Source: Lachnospiraceae bacterium (GTDB lineage: Bacteria; Bacillota; Clostridia; Lachnospirales; Lachnospiraceae). From it: a stretch of DNA of 64,000 nucleotides. The stretch's first letter is position 1. Each line of letters opens with the position of its first letter. The notes under the pieces were generated by a model. It made no database searches. It was not told the origin of the DNA and worked only from the letters and a program-made list of their open reading frames with translations. The stretch is taken from NCBI GenBank assembly GCA_022794255.1, contig JAAWEL010000047.1, forward strand, positions 1 to 64,000, read 5' to 3'. The position numbers were made by a program, and so were the translations under genes. Below, piece after piece: positions 34,614 through 42,447 of this stretch.

Positions 34614-36293
34614 ATGCTGCTGGAATTACATGTGAGAAACCTGGCGCTGATTGAACGGGCAGATGTGGAATTTGGTGACGGGCTGAATATTCTGACCGGA
34701 GAGACCGGGGCAGGAAAATCCATCATTATCGGCTCGGTAAATCTGGCTCTTGGTCAGAAAGCGTCAAAGGATATTATCCGCAGCGGTGCTGACTATGCTT
34801 ATGTGGAGCTGGTCTTTTTCGTAAAGGAGGAACAGAGAAATCAATTGGCAGAGTGGGAGATTTTTCCGGACGAGAACGGACTCTTGATTGTAGCCCGAAA
34901 GATCATGCCTGCCAGAAGCGTCAGCAAGATAAATGATGAGACCGTGACAGCGGCCAGGCTTCGGCAGGTGACGGGACTTCTCATGGACATTCATGGTCAG
35001 CACGAGCATCAGTCTCTGCTGCATGTGTCCAAACATCTGGAGATTCTTGATACCTTTGCAAAATCCCGTACCAGCTCAATAAAAGATCAGGTGGCGGATG
35101 TGTACCGGCAGTATAAAAAGCTGCAATCTGCCTTGGAGGAGACAGAGGGAGATCAGGAAAGCCGCAAACGGGAAGCAGATTTTCTTCGGTTTGAGATCGG
35201 GGAGATCGAGGAGGCAGAGCTAAAGGAGGGGGAGGAAGAAGAGCTGACAGATCAGTACAGAAGATACTCCAATGGAAGGAAGATTATGGAGAGGCTGTCA
35301 GCGGCTTATCAGGCAGTAGACACGGATGGAGTGGGACAGGCTCTTCACCAGATCAACGAGGTGGCATCTTACGATAAGCAGCTTAAGGAAATACAGGATC
35401 AGTTATACGATGTGGAATCAATCTTAAATGATATAAACCATGCAATGGGAGCTTATCTGGATGATATGACCTTTGATGAGGAAGAGATGAACCGGATAGA
35501 AAACCGGCTGGATCGGATCCATGGGCTCCAGTCTAAGTATGGCAGCACTGTGGAGTGTATTTACCAAGCTTTAGAGGACAAAAAGGTTCGTCTGGAAAAG
35601 CTGGAAAACTTCGATGAATATCGCAGGAAAACGGAGAGAGACTATAAAGAGGTGACAGAGAGACTGGAAAAGCTGTGTAAAGATCTTTCAAAAAAGCGAA
35701 AGGCATCTGCGAAAAATCTTACTGAGCAGATACGAAAGGGATTGGTGGAGCTGAATTTTCTTGATGTAGATTTTTCCATGGAGTTTCGGCGCCTGAAAAA
35801 TTACACAGCTTTGGGATATGATGAGGCAGAATTTATGATTTCCACTAACCCGGGAGAGCCAAGACGGGCATTGGGGATGGTGGCTTCTGGCGGTGAACTG
35901 TCCCGGATTATGCTGGCAATCAAGACGGTGCTGGCAGACAGTGATGAGATTCCAACATTGATTTTTGATGAGATTGATACAGGGATCAGCGGCAGGACGG
36001 CTCAGAAGGTATCAGAACAGCTGGCAGTTATTTCCCAAAGCCATCAGGTGATCTGTATCACCCACCTGCCTCAGATTGCAGCTATGGCGGATTGTCATTA
36101 TGAGATTGCCAAATCAGCGGAGAATGGAAAAACCACAACCAGAATTTACAGGCTGGAAGAGGAGGCAATCGTGGAGGAGTTAGCAAGACTTTTGGGAGGC
36201 GCTCAAATCACAGATGCAGTGAGACAAAATGCAAGGGAGATGAAGGCTCTGGCAGACAAAATTCGACAAAATCCAAGAAACGGATTGGCATAA
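34614..36293 (+). CDS. recN: DNA repair protein RecN
   Basis: A 559-residue SMC-like ATPase acting early in double-strand break repair. Walker A is in ILTGETGAGKSIIIGS, the coiled-coil arms cover about 150-380, and the C-terminal half holds the signature ASGGELSRIMLAIKTVL and Walker B PTLIFDEIDTGISG. An AAAGGAGG site precedes the start. A terminator closes the operon after it. Confidence 0.96.
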   Translation: MLLELHVRNLALIERADVEFGDGLNILTGETGAGKSIIIGSVNLALGQKASKDIIRSGADYAYVELVFFVKEEQRNQLAEWEIFPDENGLLIVARKIMPARSVSKINDETVTAARLRQVTGLLMDIHGQHEHQSLLHVSKHLEILDTFAKSRTSSIKDQVADVYRQYKKLQSALEETEGDQESRKREADFLRFEIGEIEEAELKEGEEEELTDQYRRYSNGRKIMERLSAAYQAVDTDGVGQALHQINEVASYDKQLKEIQDQLYDVESILNDINHAMGAYLDDMTFDEEEMNRIENRLDRIHGLQSKYGSTVECIYQALEDKKVRLEKLENFDEYRRKTERDYKEVTERLEKLCKDLSKKRKASAKNLTEQIRKGLVELNFLDVDFSMEFRRLKNYTALGYDEAEFMISTNPGEPRRALGMVASGGELSRIMLAIKTVLADSDEIPTLIFDEIDTGISGRTAQKVSEQLAVISQSHQVICITHLPQIAAMADCHYEIAKSAENGKTTTRIYRLEEEAIVEELARLLGGAQITDAVRQNAREMKALADKIRQNPRNGLA

Positions 36294-36341
36294 AAACAAA
36301 AAAATGACAGTGTGAATTTTTGATTTTCTCACATACTAGAA

Positions 36342-36367
36342 GGGAGCTTAAAAAGCTCCTTTTATTG
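36342..36367 (+). terminator. Terminator between recN and spoIVB
   Basis: GGAGCTT (36343-36349) and AAGCTCC (36353-36359) form a tight hairpin followed by TTTTATTGTTG. It separates the housekeeping operon from the sporulation gene, which should have its own promoter. Confidence 0.88.
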
Positions 36368-36504
36368 TTGCTGATAATTTATAAAATTGTTCCTAACAGC
36401 GGGTCAGATATTTTGTCATAATCCAGACAACAAATGGGAATACTCTGGAAAGTGCTTCTGGAAATATTTCTGAGAGATGACCCTGGAAAGAGGAGGTATG
36501 TGTG

Positions 36505-37794
36505 ATGTCAGGAAAGAAACATAAGCAAAATCCCTTCCGAAGATGCCTGGTCTGGACTTTCTGGCTCAGTTTGTTCTCTGCCATAGGGTTTACCTGGTAT
36601 TATGTGGAGCGGCGGGTTCCGGACCATCTCAATGTGGTGGTAAATGAGGAGGAGGAATTTAATTTTGCACTGCCCTTTGACGTGAGCCTGCTCAGCGACA
36701 GTGAGGAAGTGGTGCTGGGGAATCAGTCCAATATCCCGTCTGATGAGATCCGTCTTGGGGTAGATGAGTCTTTCTCTCTGTATGGAAAAAATCAGGGAAG
36801 CTATCGCCTTGGACTTAAATTGTTCGGACGTTTTCCTTTTAAGGAAATTCAGGTGGATGTGGTGGACACACACTATGCGGTTCCCTGTGGTGTGCCGGTG
36901 GGAATCTATCTTAAGTCAAAAGGGGTTCTGGTGATCGGAACGGGCCGGATTCGATGCCGGGATGGTGAAGAGGTAGAGCCGGCATATGGTGTGCTTCAGT
37001 CTGGTGATTATATCGAGGCGATCAATGGGGAGCCTTTGCGGGATAAAGAGGCTTTGATCAGCAATCTGAACCACAGCGGAGGCCAGGAGGCTGTTTTGCG
37101 GGTCCGCAGAGATGGGGAGGAGTTGGAGATCCATATGAATCCGGTTCAGGCAATGGATGGAAATTATAAGCTGGGAGCCTGGGTGCGGGATGATACCCAG
37201 GGAATCGGAACCCTGACCTATGTGGACACGAATGGAAACTTTGGCGCTTTGGGGCATGGGATTAGTGACAGTGATACAGGAGAGGTGGTGGAGATCCAAG
37301 AAGGGGCTTTGTATGAAACAGAGATTATGGGAATCGAGAAAGGGAGCGCAGGCAACCCAGGGGTAATGGCCGGAGTGATTTACTATGGTCCCGGATCCAG
37401 TTTGGGAACGATTGAAGCCAATACCAAGGTGGGAATTTTTGGAAAGGTCAATGAAAAGCTGCAGAAATCTTTGGGTGTGGAGCCAGTGGAGATCGGCTAC
37501 CGACAGAATGTAAAGAAAGGCCAGGCCTGGATTCGCAGCAATGTATCCGGGGAGCTTCGGGATTATGAGATTGAGATTCAGCGGGTAGACTACAATCCTA
37601 TCCAGGAGAATAAAAGCCTGGTTCTTAAGGTGGTGGATGAGGAGCTTTTGCGGCTTACAGGAGGAATCGTTCAAGGCATGAGTGGTAGCCCGATTATCCA
37701 GGACGGAAAGCTGGTTGGGGCTGTGACGCATGTATTTGTGCAGGATTCCACCAGAGGTTACGGGATATTTGTGGAAGATATGCTCCGGCATTGA
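36505..37794 (+). CDS. spoIVB: SpoIVB signalling serine peptidase
   Basis: A 429-residue sporulation protease that, in Bacillus, is made in the forespore and triggers processing of pro-sigma-K. It has an N-terminal membrane helix (LVWTFWLSLFSAIGFTWYY), a PDZ domain (about 125-210, GDYIEAINGEPLRDKEAL), and an S55 peptidase domain with His in ALGHGISDSDTGE and Ser in VQGMSGSPIIQDGKLVGAV. ATG 36505 follows AGAGGAGG; the GTG just before it is also in frame. spo0A, its usual downstream neighbour, is not found next. Confidence 0.94.
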   Translation: MSGKKHKQNPFRRCLVWTFWLSLFSAIGFTWYYVERRVPDHLNVVVNEEEEFNFALPFDVSLLSDSEEVVLGNQSNIPSDEIRLGVDESFSLYGKNQGSYRLGLKLFGRFPFKEIQVDVVDTHYAVPCGVPVGIYLKSKGVLVIGTGRIRCRDGEEVEPAYGVLQSGDYIEAINGEPLRDKEALISNLNHSGGQEAVLRVRRDGEELEIHMNPVQAMDGNYKLGAWVRDDTQGIGTLTYVDTNGNFGALGHGISDSDTGEVVEIQEGALYETEIMGIEKGSAGNPGVMAGVIYYGPGSSLGTIEANTKVGIFGKVNEKLQKSLGVEPVEIGYRQNVKKGQAWIRSNVSGELRDYEIEIQRVDYNPIQENKSLVLKVVDEELLRLTGGIVQGMSGSPIIQDGKLVGAVTHVFVQDSTRGYGIFVEDMLRH

Positions 37795-37820
37795 GCCGGG
37801 CAGGTCACTTACAAAAAGAG

Positions 37821-37840
37821 GGAGAAGGGCTCTCCTTTTT
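37821..37840 (+). terminator. Terminator after spoIVB
   Basis: GGAGA (37821-37825) and TCTCC (37831-37835) with a five-base loop, followed by TTTTT. The stem is short but well placed 27 bases after the spoIVB stop. Confidence 0.7.
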
Positions 37841-37920
37841 CCAAAATGGAATAGTTCCTTGTCTAAAGGGACAGGCATTTGAAAAGGAGGGAGACTGAGG
37901 AGCTTCCCAAAGGGCGGTAT

Positions 37921-37974
37921 ATGGCCGGGGGTGTGATGGATTATGAGATGACCGGGTTTGACGGGGACAATTAA
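37921..37974 (+). CDS. Possible 17-codon peptide gene
   Basis: ATG at 37921 preceded by AAAGGGCGGTAT reads 17 codons (MAGGVMDYEMTGFDGDN) to a TAA at 37972. A terminator follows 20 bases later and another precedes it. A short frame of this kind can arise by chance, and no promoter was identified, so it is offered as a candidate only. Confidence 0.2.
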   Translation: MAGGVMDYEMTGFDGDN

Positions 37975-37993
37975 AAATACGGAAGGGTGTGAG

Positions 37994-38034
37994 AAGAAGG
38001 CGATGCAGAAGTTCTGGCAGAAGCCTTCTTTTTT
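37994..38034 (+). terminator. Terminator upstream of the receiver-RelA/SpoT gene
   Basis: AAGAAGGC (37994-38001) and GCCTTCTT (38023-38030) form a stem with a 21-base loop, followed by a run of T residues to 38034. Confidence 0.78.
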
Positions 38035-38115
38035 AATTATAATTATTCATCTATACGGTAATTTATACAGGATTTTATATGGAAAAGGTGATGATTTAAA
38101 TCTCATTTTGTGTTA

Positions 38116-38144
38116 AACTATTGGAATAGTTCAGACTGTCTGAA
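38116..38144. promoter_or_regulatory. Two abutting palindromes, possible operators
   Basis: AACTATT-GG-AATAGTT (38116-38131) is immediately followed, sharing two bases, by TTCAGAC-T-GTCTGAA (38130-38144). Both are perfect. They end 34 bases before the start codon of the receiver-RelA/SpoT gene. Confidence 0.5.
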
Positions 38145-38178
38145 AAAAGAAATTGGATTTTGCAAGGAGAAGAGGGTT

Positions 38179-39249
38179 ATGCAAAGGATACTGGTGGTGG
38201 ATGACTCGGAATTGAACCGTGAGCTTCTGCAGGACATGCTTAAGGATGACTATGTGATTGAGATGGCGGAGGACGGAAAACAGGCGATCCACAAGCTTGA
38301 GGAGTACAGCCGTGAGACAGCAGCGCTTTTATTGGATCTGAATATGCCGGTGATGGATGGCTTTTCCGTGATTGCCGAGATGAGAAGGAACGGATGGATG
38401 AAAAAAATCCCTGTGCTGATCATAAGCAGTGAGTATGCGGCTGAGGTGGAGAGCACCTGCTTTGAGCTGGGAGTCTCCGATTTTATTCACCGGCCTTTTG
38501 AGGAAAAGATTGTCAGAAACCGGGTAAGGAATACGATAGAGCTGTTTGCCTGCAAGAACCAGCTGGAAGAAAAGGTGGAGGAACAGGAGGAACAGATTGA
38601 GGAGCAAAAGAATATTATCCGGCAGCAGGCGGAAAAATTGAGAGAGGAGAAATCTTTTAATAAGCTGATGCTGGAATACAGTGCCGCCATTATGGAGGTG
38701 GAGACAAGGCTTCGAGTGCTCAATAAGGAATTTTCCCAGGAATACAACCGGAATCCTTTTGAGTCAATTATGAGCCGTTTAAAGTCACCAGAAAGTATCT
38801 TTGAGAAACTGGAACGGAGAGGGTTCCCTGTATCAGTGGAAAGTATTCGGGAAAACCTTACCGATGTGGCGGGACTCCGTGTGATCTGCTCTTTTCCGGA
38901 TGATATTTACCGTCTGGCAGAGCTTTTTACCAGACAGGACGACATTATTCTCATGGTGGAGAAGGACTATATAAAGAATCCCAAAACCAATGGCTACCGA
39001 AGCCTTCATCTTATTTTGAGTGTCCCGATCTTTTTATCCAATGAGAAGAAATATGTCAGTGTGGAGGTGCAGTTTCGGACGATTGCCATGGATTTCTGGG
39101 CCAGCTTAGAACACAAGCTGAAATACAAAAAGAATATAGGAAAGACAGATGATATTGAGGAGCAATTGAGAAATTGTGCAGACTCGATTGAGGAACTGGA
39201 TTATCAGATGCAGGAAATTCGCAATAAGATTGACCGGTTTCGAGCATAG
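38179..39249 (+). CDS. Receiver domain fused to RelA/SpoT (p)ppGpp synthetase
   Basis: A 356-residue fusion. Residues 1-120 are a CheY-like receiver: acidic pair Asp8-Asp9, phospho-Asp53 in LLLDLNMPVMDGF, Ser83/Ser84, and Arg105 (FIHRPFEE) in place of the usual switch Lys. Residues about 125-165 form a Glu/Gln-rich coiled coil. Residues about 170-330 are a synthetase domain of the RelQ type: SRLKSPESIFEKL, LTDVAGLRVICSF, Tyr273 in GYRSLHLIL, Glu296 in VEVQFRT and His312 in LEHKLKYKK. No hydrolase domain is present. Start 38179 follows AAGGAG; a frame from 38110 has no receiver sequence. Phosphorylation may gate alarmone synthesis (inference). No kinase gene adjoins it. Confidence 0.9.
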   Translation: MQRILVVDDSELNRELLQDMLKDDYVIEMAEDGKQAIHKLEEYSRETAALLLDLNMPVMDGFSVIAEMRRNGWMKKIPVLIISSEYAAEVESTCFELGVSDFIHRPFEEKIVRNRVRNTIELFACKNQLEEKVEEQEEQIEEQKNIIRQQAEKLREEKSFNKLMLEYSAAIMEVETRLRVLNKEFSQEYNRNPFESIMSRLKSPESIFEKLERRGFPVSVESIRENLTDVAGLRVICSFPDDIYRLAELFTRQDDIILMVEKDYIKNPKTNGYRSLHLILSVPIFLSNEKKYVSVEVQFRTIAMDFWASLEHKLKYKKNIGKTDDIEEQLRNCADSIEELDYQMQEIRNKIDRFRA

Positions 39250-39253
39250 ACTG

Positions 39254-39280
39254 TTAGCACTCACTAAAAATGAGTGCTAA
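39254..39280. promoter_or_regulatory. CIRCE element (HrcA operator)
   Basis: Exact consensus: TTAGCACTC (39254-39262), nine bases, GAGTGCTAA (39272-39280). It lies eight bases upstream of the -35 box of htpG. Because TTTT follows at 39281, it may also act as a terminator for the preceding gene. Confidence 0.97.
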
Positions 39281-39287
39281 TTTTCTG

Positions 39288-39316
39288 TTGACATTTGTTC
39301 CTACTCGTATTAGAAT
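39288..39316 (+). promoter_or_regulatory. Sigma-A promoter of htpG
   Basis: TTGACA (39288-39293), 17 bases, TAGAAT (39311-39316). The start codon is about 140 bases downstream, leaving a long leader. Confidence 0.88.
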
Positions 39317-39459
39317 ATAAATCATAGATGCCGGTTTCATTCGGCAGGATATCCCCGGCAGGCAAAGGCAGGATGGATCCGTGGTCTGAGCAGGGATATA
39401 CAAAAAGAGTAAAGAAGAGCTAACAAAGTAAGAGAATAAAAGAACAGGAGTGATACGCG

Positions 39460-41463
39460 ATGGGCAGTAAATCAGGTAATTTATCGATTAACAGTGAGAA
39501 CATATTTCCGATTATCAAGAAGTGGCTCTATTCGGACCATGACATTTTCTACCGGGAGCTGGTGTCCAATGGCTGTGATGCCATTACCAAGTTAAAGAAG
39601 TTAGAGCTGATGGGAGAGTACACCAAGCCAGAGGATTTGGAGTACAAGATTCAGATCACCGTAGATTCAGAAGAGAAGTCTATTCGGGTAAAGGACAACG
39701 GCCTGGGGATGACTGCGGAGGAGGTGGAGGAGTATATTAATCAGATTGCATTCTCCGGCGCGCAGGATTTCCTGGAAAGATATAAGGATAAGGCCAATGA
39801 GGATCAGATTATCGGTCATTTCGGACTGGGCTTTTATTCGGCCTTTATGGTAGCGGATAAGGTGACGATTGATTCCCTGTCTTACAAGGCAGGAAGCACC
39901 CCGGTTCACTGGGAGTCTGAGGGCGGACTGACCTTTGAGATGAAGGACGGGGACAAGGAGGACCAGGGGACGGTCATCACCCTGTATCTGAACGAGGACA
40001 GCTATGAGTTCTCCAATGAGTACCGGGCCAGGGAGGTGCTTGACAAGTACTGCTCTTTCATGCCGATCCCGATTTTCCTTGACAATGCCAAGGCAGAGCC
40101 GGAGTATGAGACGATTGATAAGGAAGAGCTGACGGACAAGGATACCATTGTTGAGACGGTGGTAGAGCCGGCCAAGACGGAAGAGAAGGAGAATGAGAAC
40201 GGGGAGAAGGAGACAGTGGAGATTGAGCCTTCCAAGGAGCGTTATAAGATCGTAAAGCGCCCGGTGGCGCTTAATGACACTACTCCGCTGTGGAACAAGC
40301 ACCCCAACGAGTGTACCGAGGAGGAGTACCGCTCCTTCTACCGGAAGGTGTTTATGGATTACAAGGAGCCTCTTTTCTGGATCCACCTGAATATGGACTA
40401 TCCGTTTAATCTGAAGGGGATTCTCTATTTCCCCAAGATCAATACGGAGTATGATTCCATTGAGGGCACCATCAAGCTTTACAATACCCAGGTGTTCATT
40501 GCAGATAATATTAAGGAAGTGATCCCGGAATTTTTGATGCTGTTAAAGGGCGCTATCGACTGTCCGGATCTGCCGCTGAATGTTTCCCGGAGTGCCCTGC
40601 AAAATGACGGCTTTGTGAAGAAGATTTCGGATTATATCACCAAGAAGGTGGCGGATAAGCTGACGGGTATGTGCAAGACTGACCGGGAGAATTATGAGAA
40701 GTACTGGGATGACATTGCGCCCTTTATCAAGTTCGGCTGCATCAAGGATGAGAAATTTGCCGAGAAGATGAATGACTATATCCTGTTTAAGAATCTGGAA
40801 GGCAAGTATCTGACCCTGAAGGATTATCTGGAGGAGAACAAGGAGAAGCATGAGAACAAGGTGTTCTATGTGACAGATGAGAAAGAGCAGAGCCAGTATA
40901 TCAACCTGTTTAAGGAAGAGGGACTGGATGCAGTGATTCTTCCCCACAATATTGACAATCCTTTCATCAATCATTTGGAGCAGAAGAATGAGGGGCTGAA
41001 ATTCCTGCGGATTGATGCGGATCTCAACGACACCTTCAAGGAAGAGGTGAAGGAGGATGACGAGGAGTTTAAAAAGACAGCAGAGACTCTGACAGAGATC
41101 TTCAAAAAGGCTTTGGGCAATGATAAGCTGGAGGTCAAGGTGGAGAAACTGAAGAACGAGAACATTTCTTCCATGCTGACTGTGGCAGAGGAGAGCCGCC
41201 GGATGCAGGATATGATGAAGATGTACAATATGTATGGTATGGATCCCTCCATGTTCGGCGGCGCCGGTGAGACCCTGGTGCTCAATGCCAACCACAAGCT
41301 GGTGCAGTATGTATTAAAACATGGGGAAGGGGAGAATACGGCCAAGTTCTGCGAGCAGTTATATGACTTGGCGCTTTTAAGCCACGGTACCCTGAATCCG
41401 GAGCGGATGACGAAGTTTATTGCCCGGAGCAATGAGATTATGATGATGATGGCTGGGGAATAA
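39460..41463 (+). CDS. htpG: Hsp90-family chaperone HtpG
   Basis: A 667-residue ATP-dependent chaperone. The N-terminal GHKL ATPase domain shows SNGCDAITKLKKL, VKDNGLGMTAEEVEEYI, and IGHFGLGFYSAFMV. An acidic charged linker (about 215-270) separates it from the middle domain (GILYFPKINTEYDSIEG, NVSRSALQND). The C-terminal domain lacks the eukaryotic MEEVD end. The start follows an AACAGGAGTGA ribosome site. A CIRCE element and sigma-A promoter upstream indicate HrcA heat-shock control, unlike the HrcA-independent htpG of Bacillus subtilis. Confidence 0.97.
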   Translation: MGSKSGNLSINSENIFPIIKKWLYSDHDIFYRELVSNGCDAITKLKKLELMGEYTKPEDLEYKIQITVDSEEKSIRVKDNGLGMTAEEVEEYINQIAFSGAQDFLERYKDKANEDQIIGHFGLGFYSAFMVADKVTIDSLSYKAGSTPVHWESEGGLTFEMKDGDKEDQGTVITLYLNEDSYEFSNEYRAREVLDKYCSFMPIPIFLDNAKAEPEYETIDKEELTDKDTIVETVVEPAKTEEKENENGEKETVEIEPSKERYKIVKRPVALNDTTPLWNKHPNECTEEEYRSFYRKVFMDYKEPLFWIHLNMDYPFNLKGILYFPKINTEYDSIEGTIKLYNTQVFIADNIKEVIPEFLMLLKGAIDCPDLPLNVSRSALQNDGFVKKISDYITKKVADKLTGMCKTDRENYEKYWDDIAPFIKFGCIKDEKFAEKMNDYILFKNLEGKYLTLKDYLEENKEKHENKVFYVTDEKEQSQYINLFKEEGLDAVILPHNIDNPFINHLEQKNEGLKFLRIDADLNDTFKEEVKEDDEEFKKTAETLTEIFKKALGNDKLEVKVEKLKNENISSMLTVAEESRRMQDMMKMYNMYGMDPSMFGGAGETLVLNANHKLVQYVLKHGEGENTAKFCEQLYDLALLSHGTLNPERMTKFIARSNEIMMMMAGE

Positions 41464-41490
41464 GAACCGGCCAGGCAACCATCAGACAGA

Positions 41491-41528
41491 GGAAGCCTTA
41501 CCGTAACCGGTCGGGCTTCCTTTTATTT
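41491..41528 (+). terminator. Terminator after htpG
   Basis: GGAAGCC (41491-41497) and GGCTTCC (41514-41520) followed by TTTTATTT. Confidence 0.88.
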
Positions 41529-41627
41529 GACAGAAGAGAAGAATCGTACTAAAATCAGAAACAGATGCAGACCGGATCTTCTAAAACAGGGAATATGGGG
41601 CAGCTATTTAAGGAGGGATACAGGATA

Positions 41628-42416
41628 ATGGAACGAATATATAAATATCCAAGAACTCGTCATGTGGAAGGTTCAAGAAAACAGGCAGGGGACGAGGATC
41701 TGAACAGTGTAAAATTTGCAGAGATCCGGGGGAAATATCTGATTTTGGAAGAGAAGATTGACGGAGCCAACTGTGGGATCAGCTTTGGGGAGGACGGCAG
41801 GCTGTATTTGCAGAGCCGGGGGCACTTTCTGGACGGAGGATGCAAAGAGCGGCAGTTTGATATGCTGAAGGTGTGGGCAGAGTGCTTTCGGGAGGGGCTT
41901 TGGCAGGTATTGGGAAGCCGCTATGTGATGTACGGGGAGTGGATGTTTGCCAAGCACACGGTATTTTATGATGAACTTCCCCATTATTTTCTGGAATTTG
42001 ATATTTTTGATAAGGAAGAGGAGCGTTTTTTTTCCACAGCAAGGAGAAGAGAAATTTTGAAAAAGGCACCTTTTGTCCAGTCTGTACCAGTCTTGGAAAC
42101 CGGGCGATATGAAAAGCTTTCGGATATAACCGGGCTGATCGGGCATAGTAATTTTATATCAGAGGAACCGGCAAAAGCTCTCCGGGAGCAGTGTGAAAAA
42201 TATGGAGTGGATGAAGAGAGAACAAGAAACCAAACGGATCTTGGCGGGATTATGGAAGGAATTTATATCAAGGTAGAGGAAGGGGACTATACAGTGGACC
42301 GGCTGAAATTTGTCCGCCATTCCTTTCTCAATTCCATTCTGGATTCAGAGAGCCACTGGATGAACCGGCCTTTGGTGGCCAATCGGCTGGCAGATGGGAA
42401 GGATCTGTTTCGGTGA
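41628..42416 (+). CDS. Rnl2-like RNA ligase
   Basis: A 262-residue ATP-dependent nucleic-acid ligase. The adenylation motif is EEKIDGANCGI with Lys43 as nucleophile. Further nucleotidyltransferase motifs are YGEWMFAKHTVFY (motif III-like), GIMEGIYIKVE (motif IV) and DRLKFVR (motif V). The size fits the single-domain-plus RNA ligases of the Rnl2 group, which seal 3'-OH/5'-phosphate RNA nicks. The ATG at 41628 follows AGGAGGGATACAGG. It is followed 31 bases later by a gene for an end-healing enzyme, so the pair forms an RNA-repair cassette. A DNA substrate is not excluded. Confidence 0.85.
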   Translation: MERIYKYPRTRHVEGSRKQAGDEDLNSVKFAEIRGKYLILEEKIDGANCGISFGEDGRLYLQSRGHFLDGGCKERQFDMLKVWAECFREGLWQVLGSRYVMYGEWMFAKHTVFYDELPHYFLEFDIFDKEEERFFSTARRREILKKAPFVQSVPVLETGRYEKLSDITGLIGHSNFISEEPAKALREQCEKYGVDEERTRNQTDLGGIMEGIYIKVEEGDYTVDRLKFVRHSFLNSILDSESHWMNRPLVANRLADGKDLFR

Positions 42417-42447
42417 GGTCACCTGGCATGGAGAGAGGAGTGAGACC

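Larger units (their letters stand above)
37795..38178. other. Intergenic region after spoIVB
   Basis: 384 bases. It holds a terminator at 37821-37840, a possible 17-codon open frame with ribosome site (37921-37974), a second terminator at 37994-38034 and two abutting short palindromes at 38116-38144. No remnant of spo0A was recognised in the stretch. Confidence 0.6.

Noticed and set aside
39667-40386. Minus-strand open frames of about 240 codons opposite htpG
   Set aside because: htpG is complete on the plus strand; the leucine- and histidine-rich products are antisense artefacts of charged codons.
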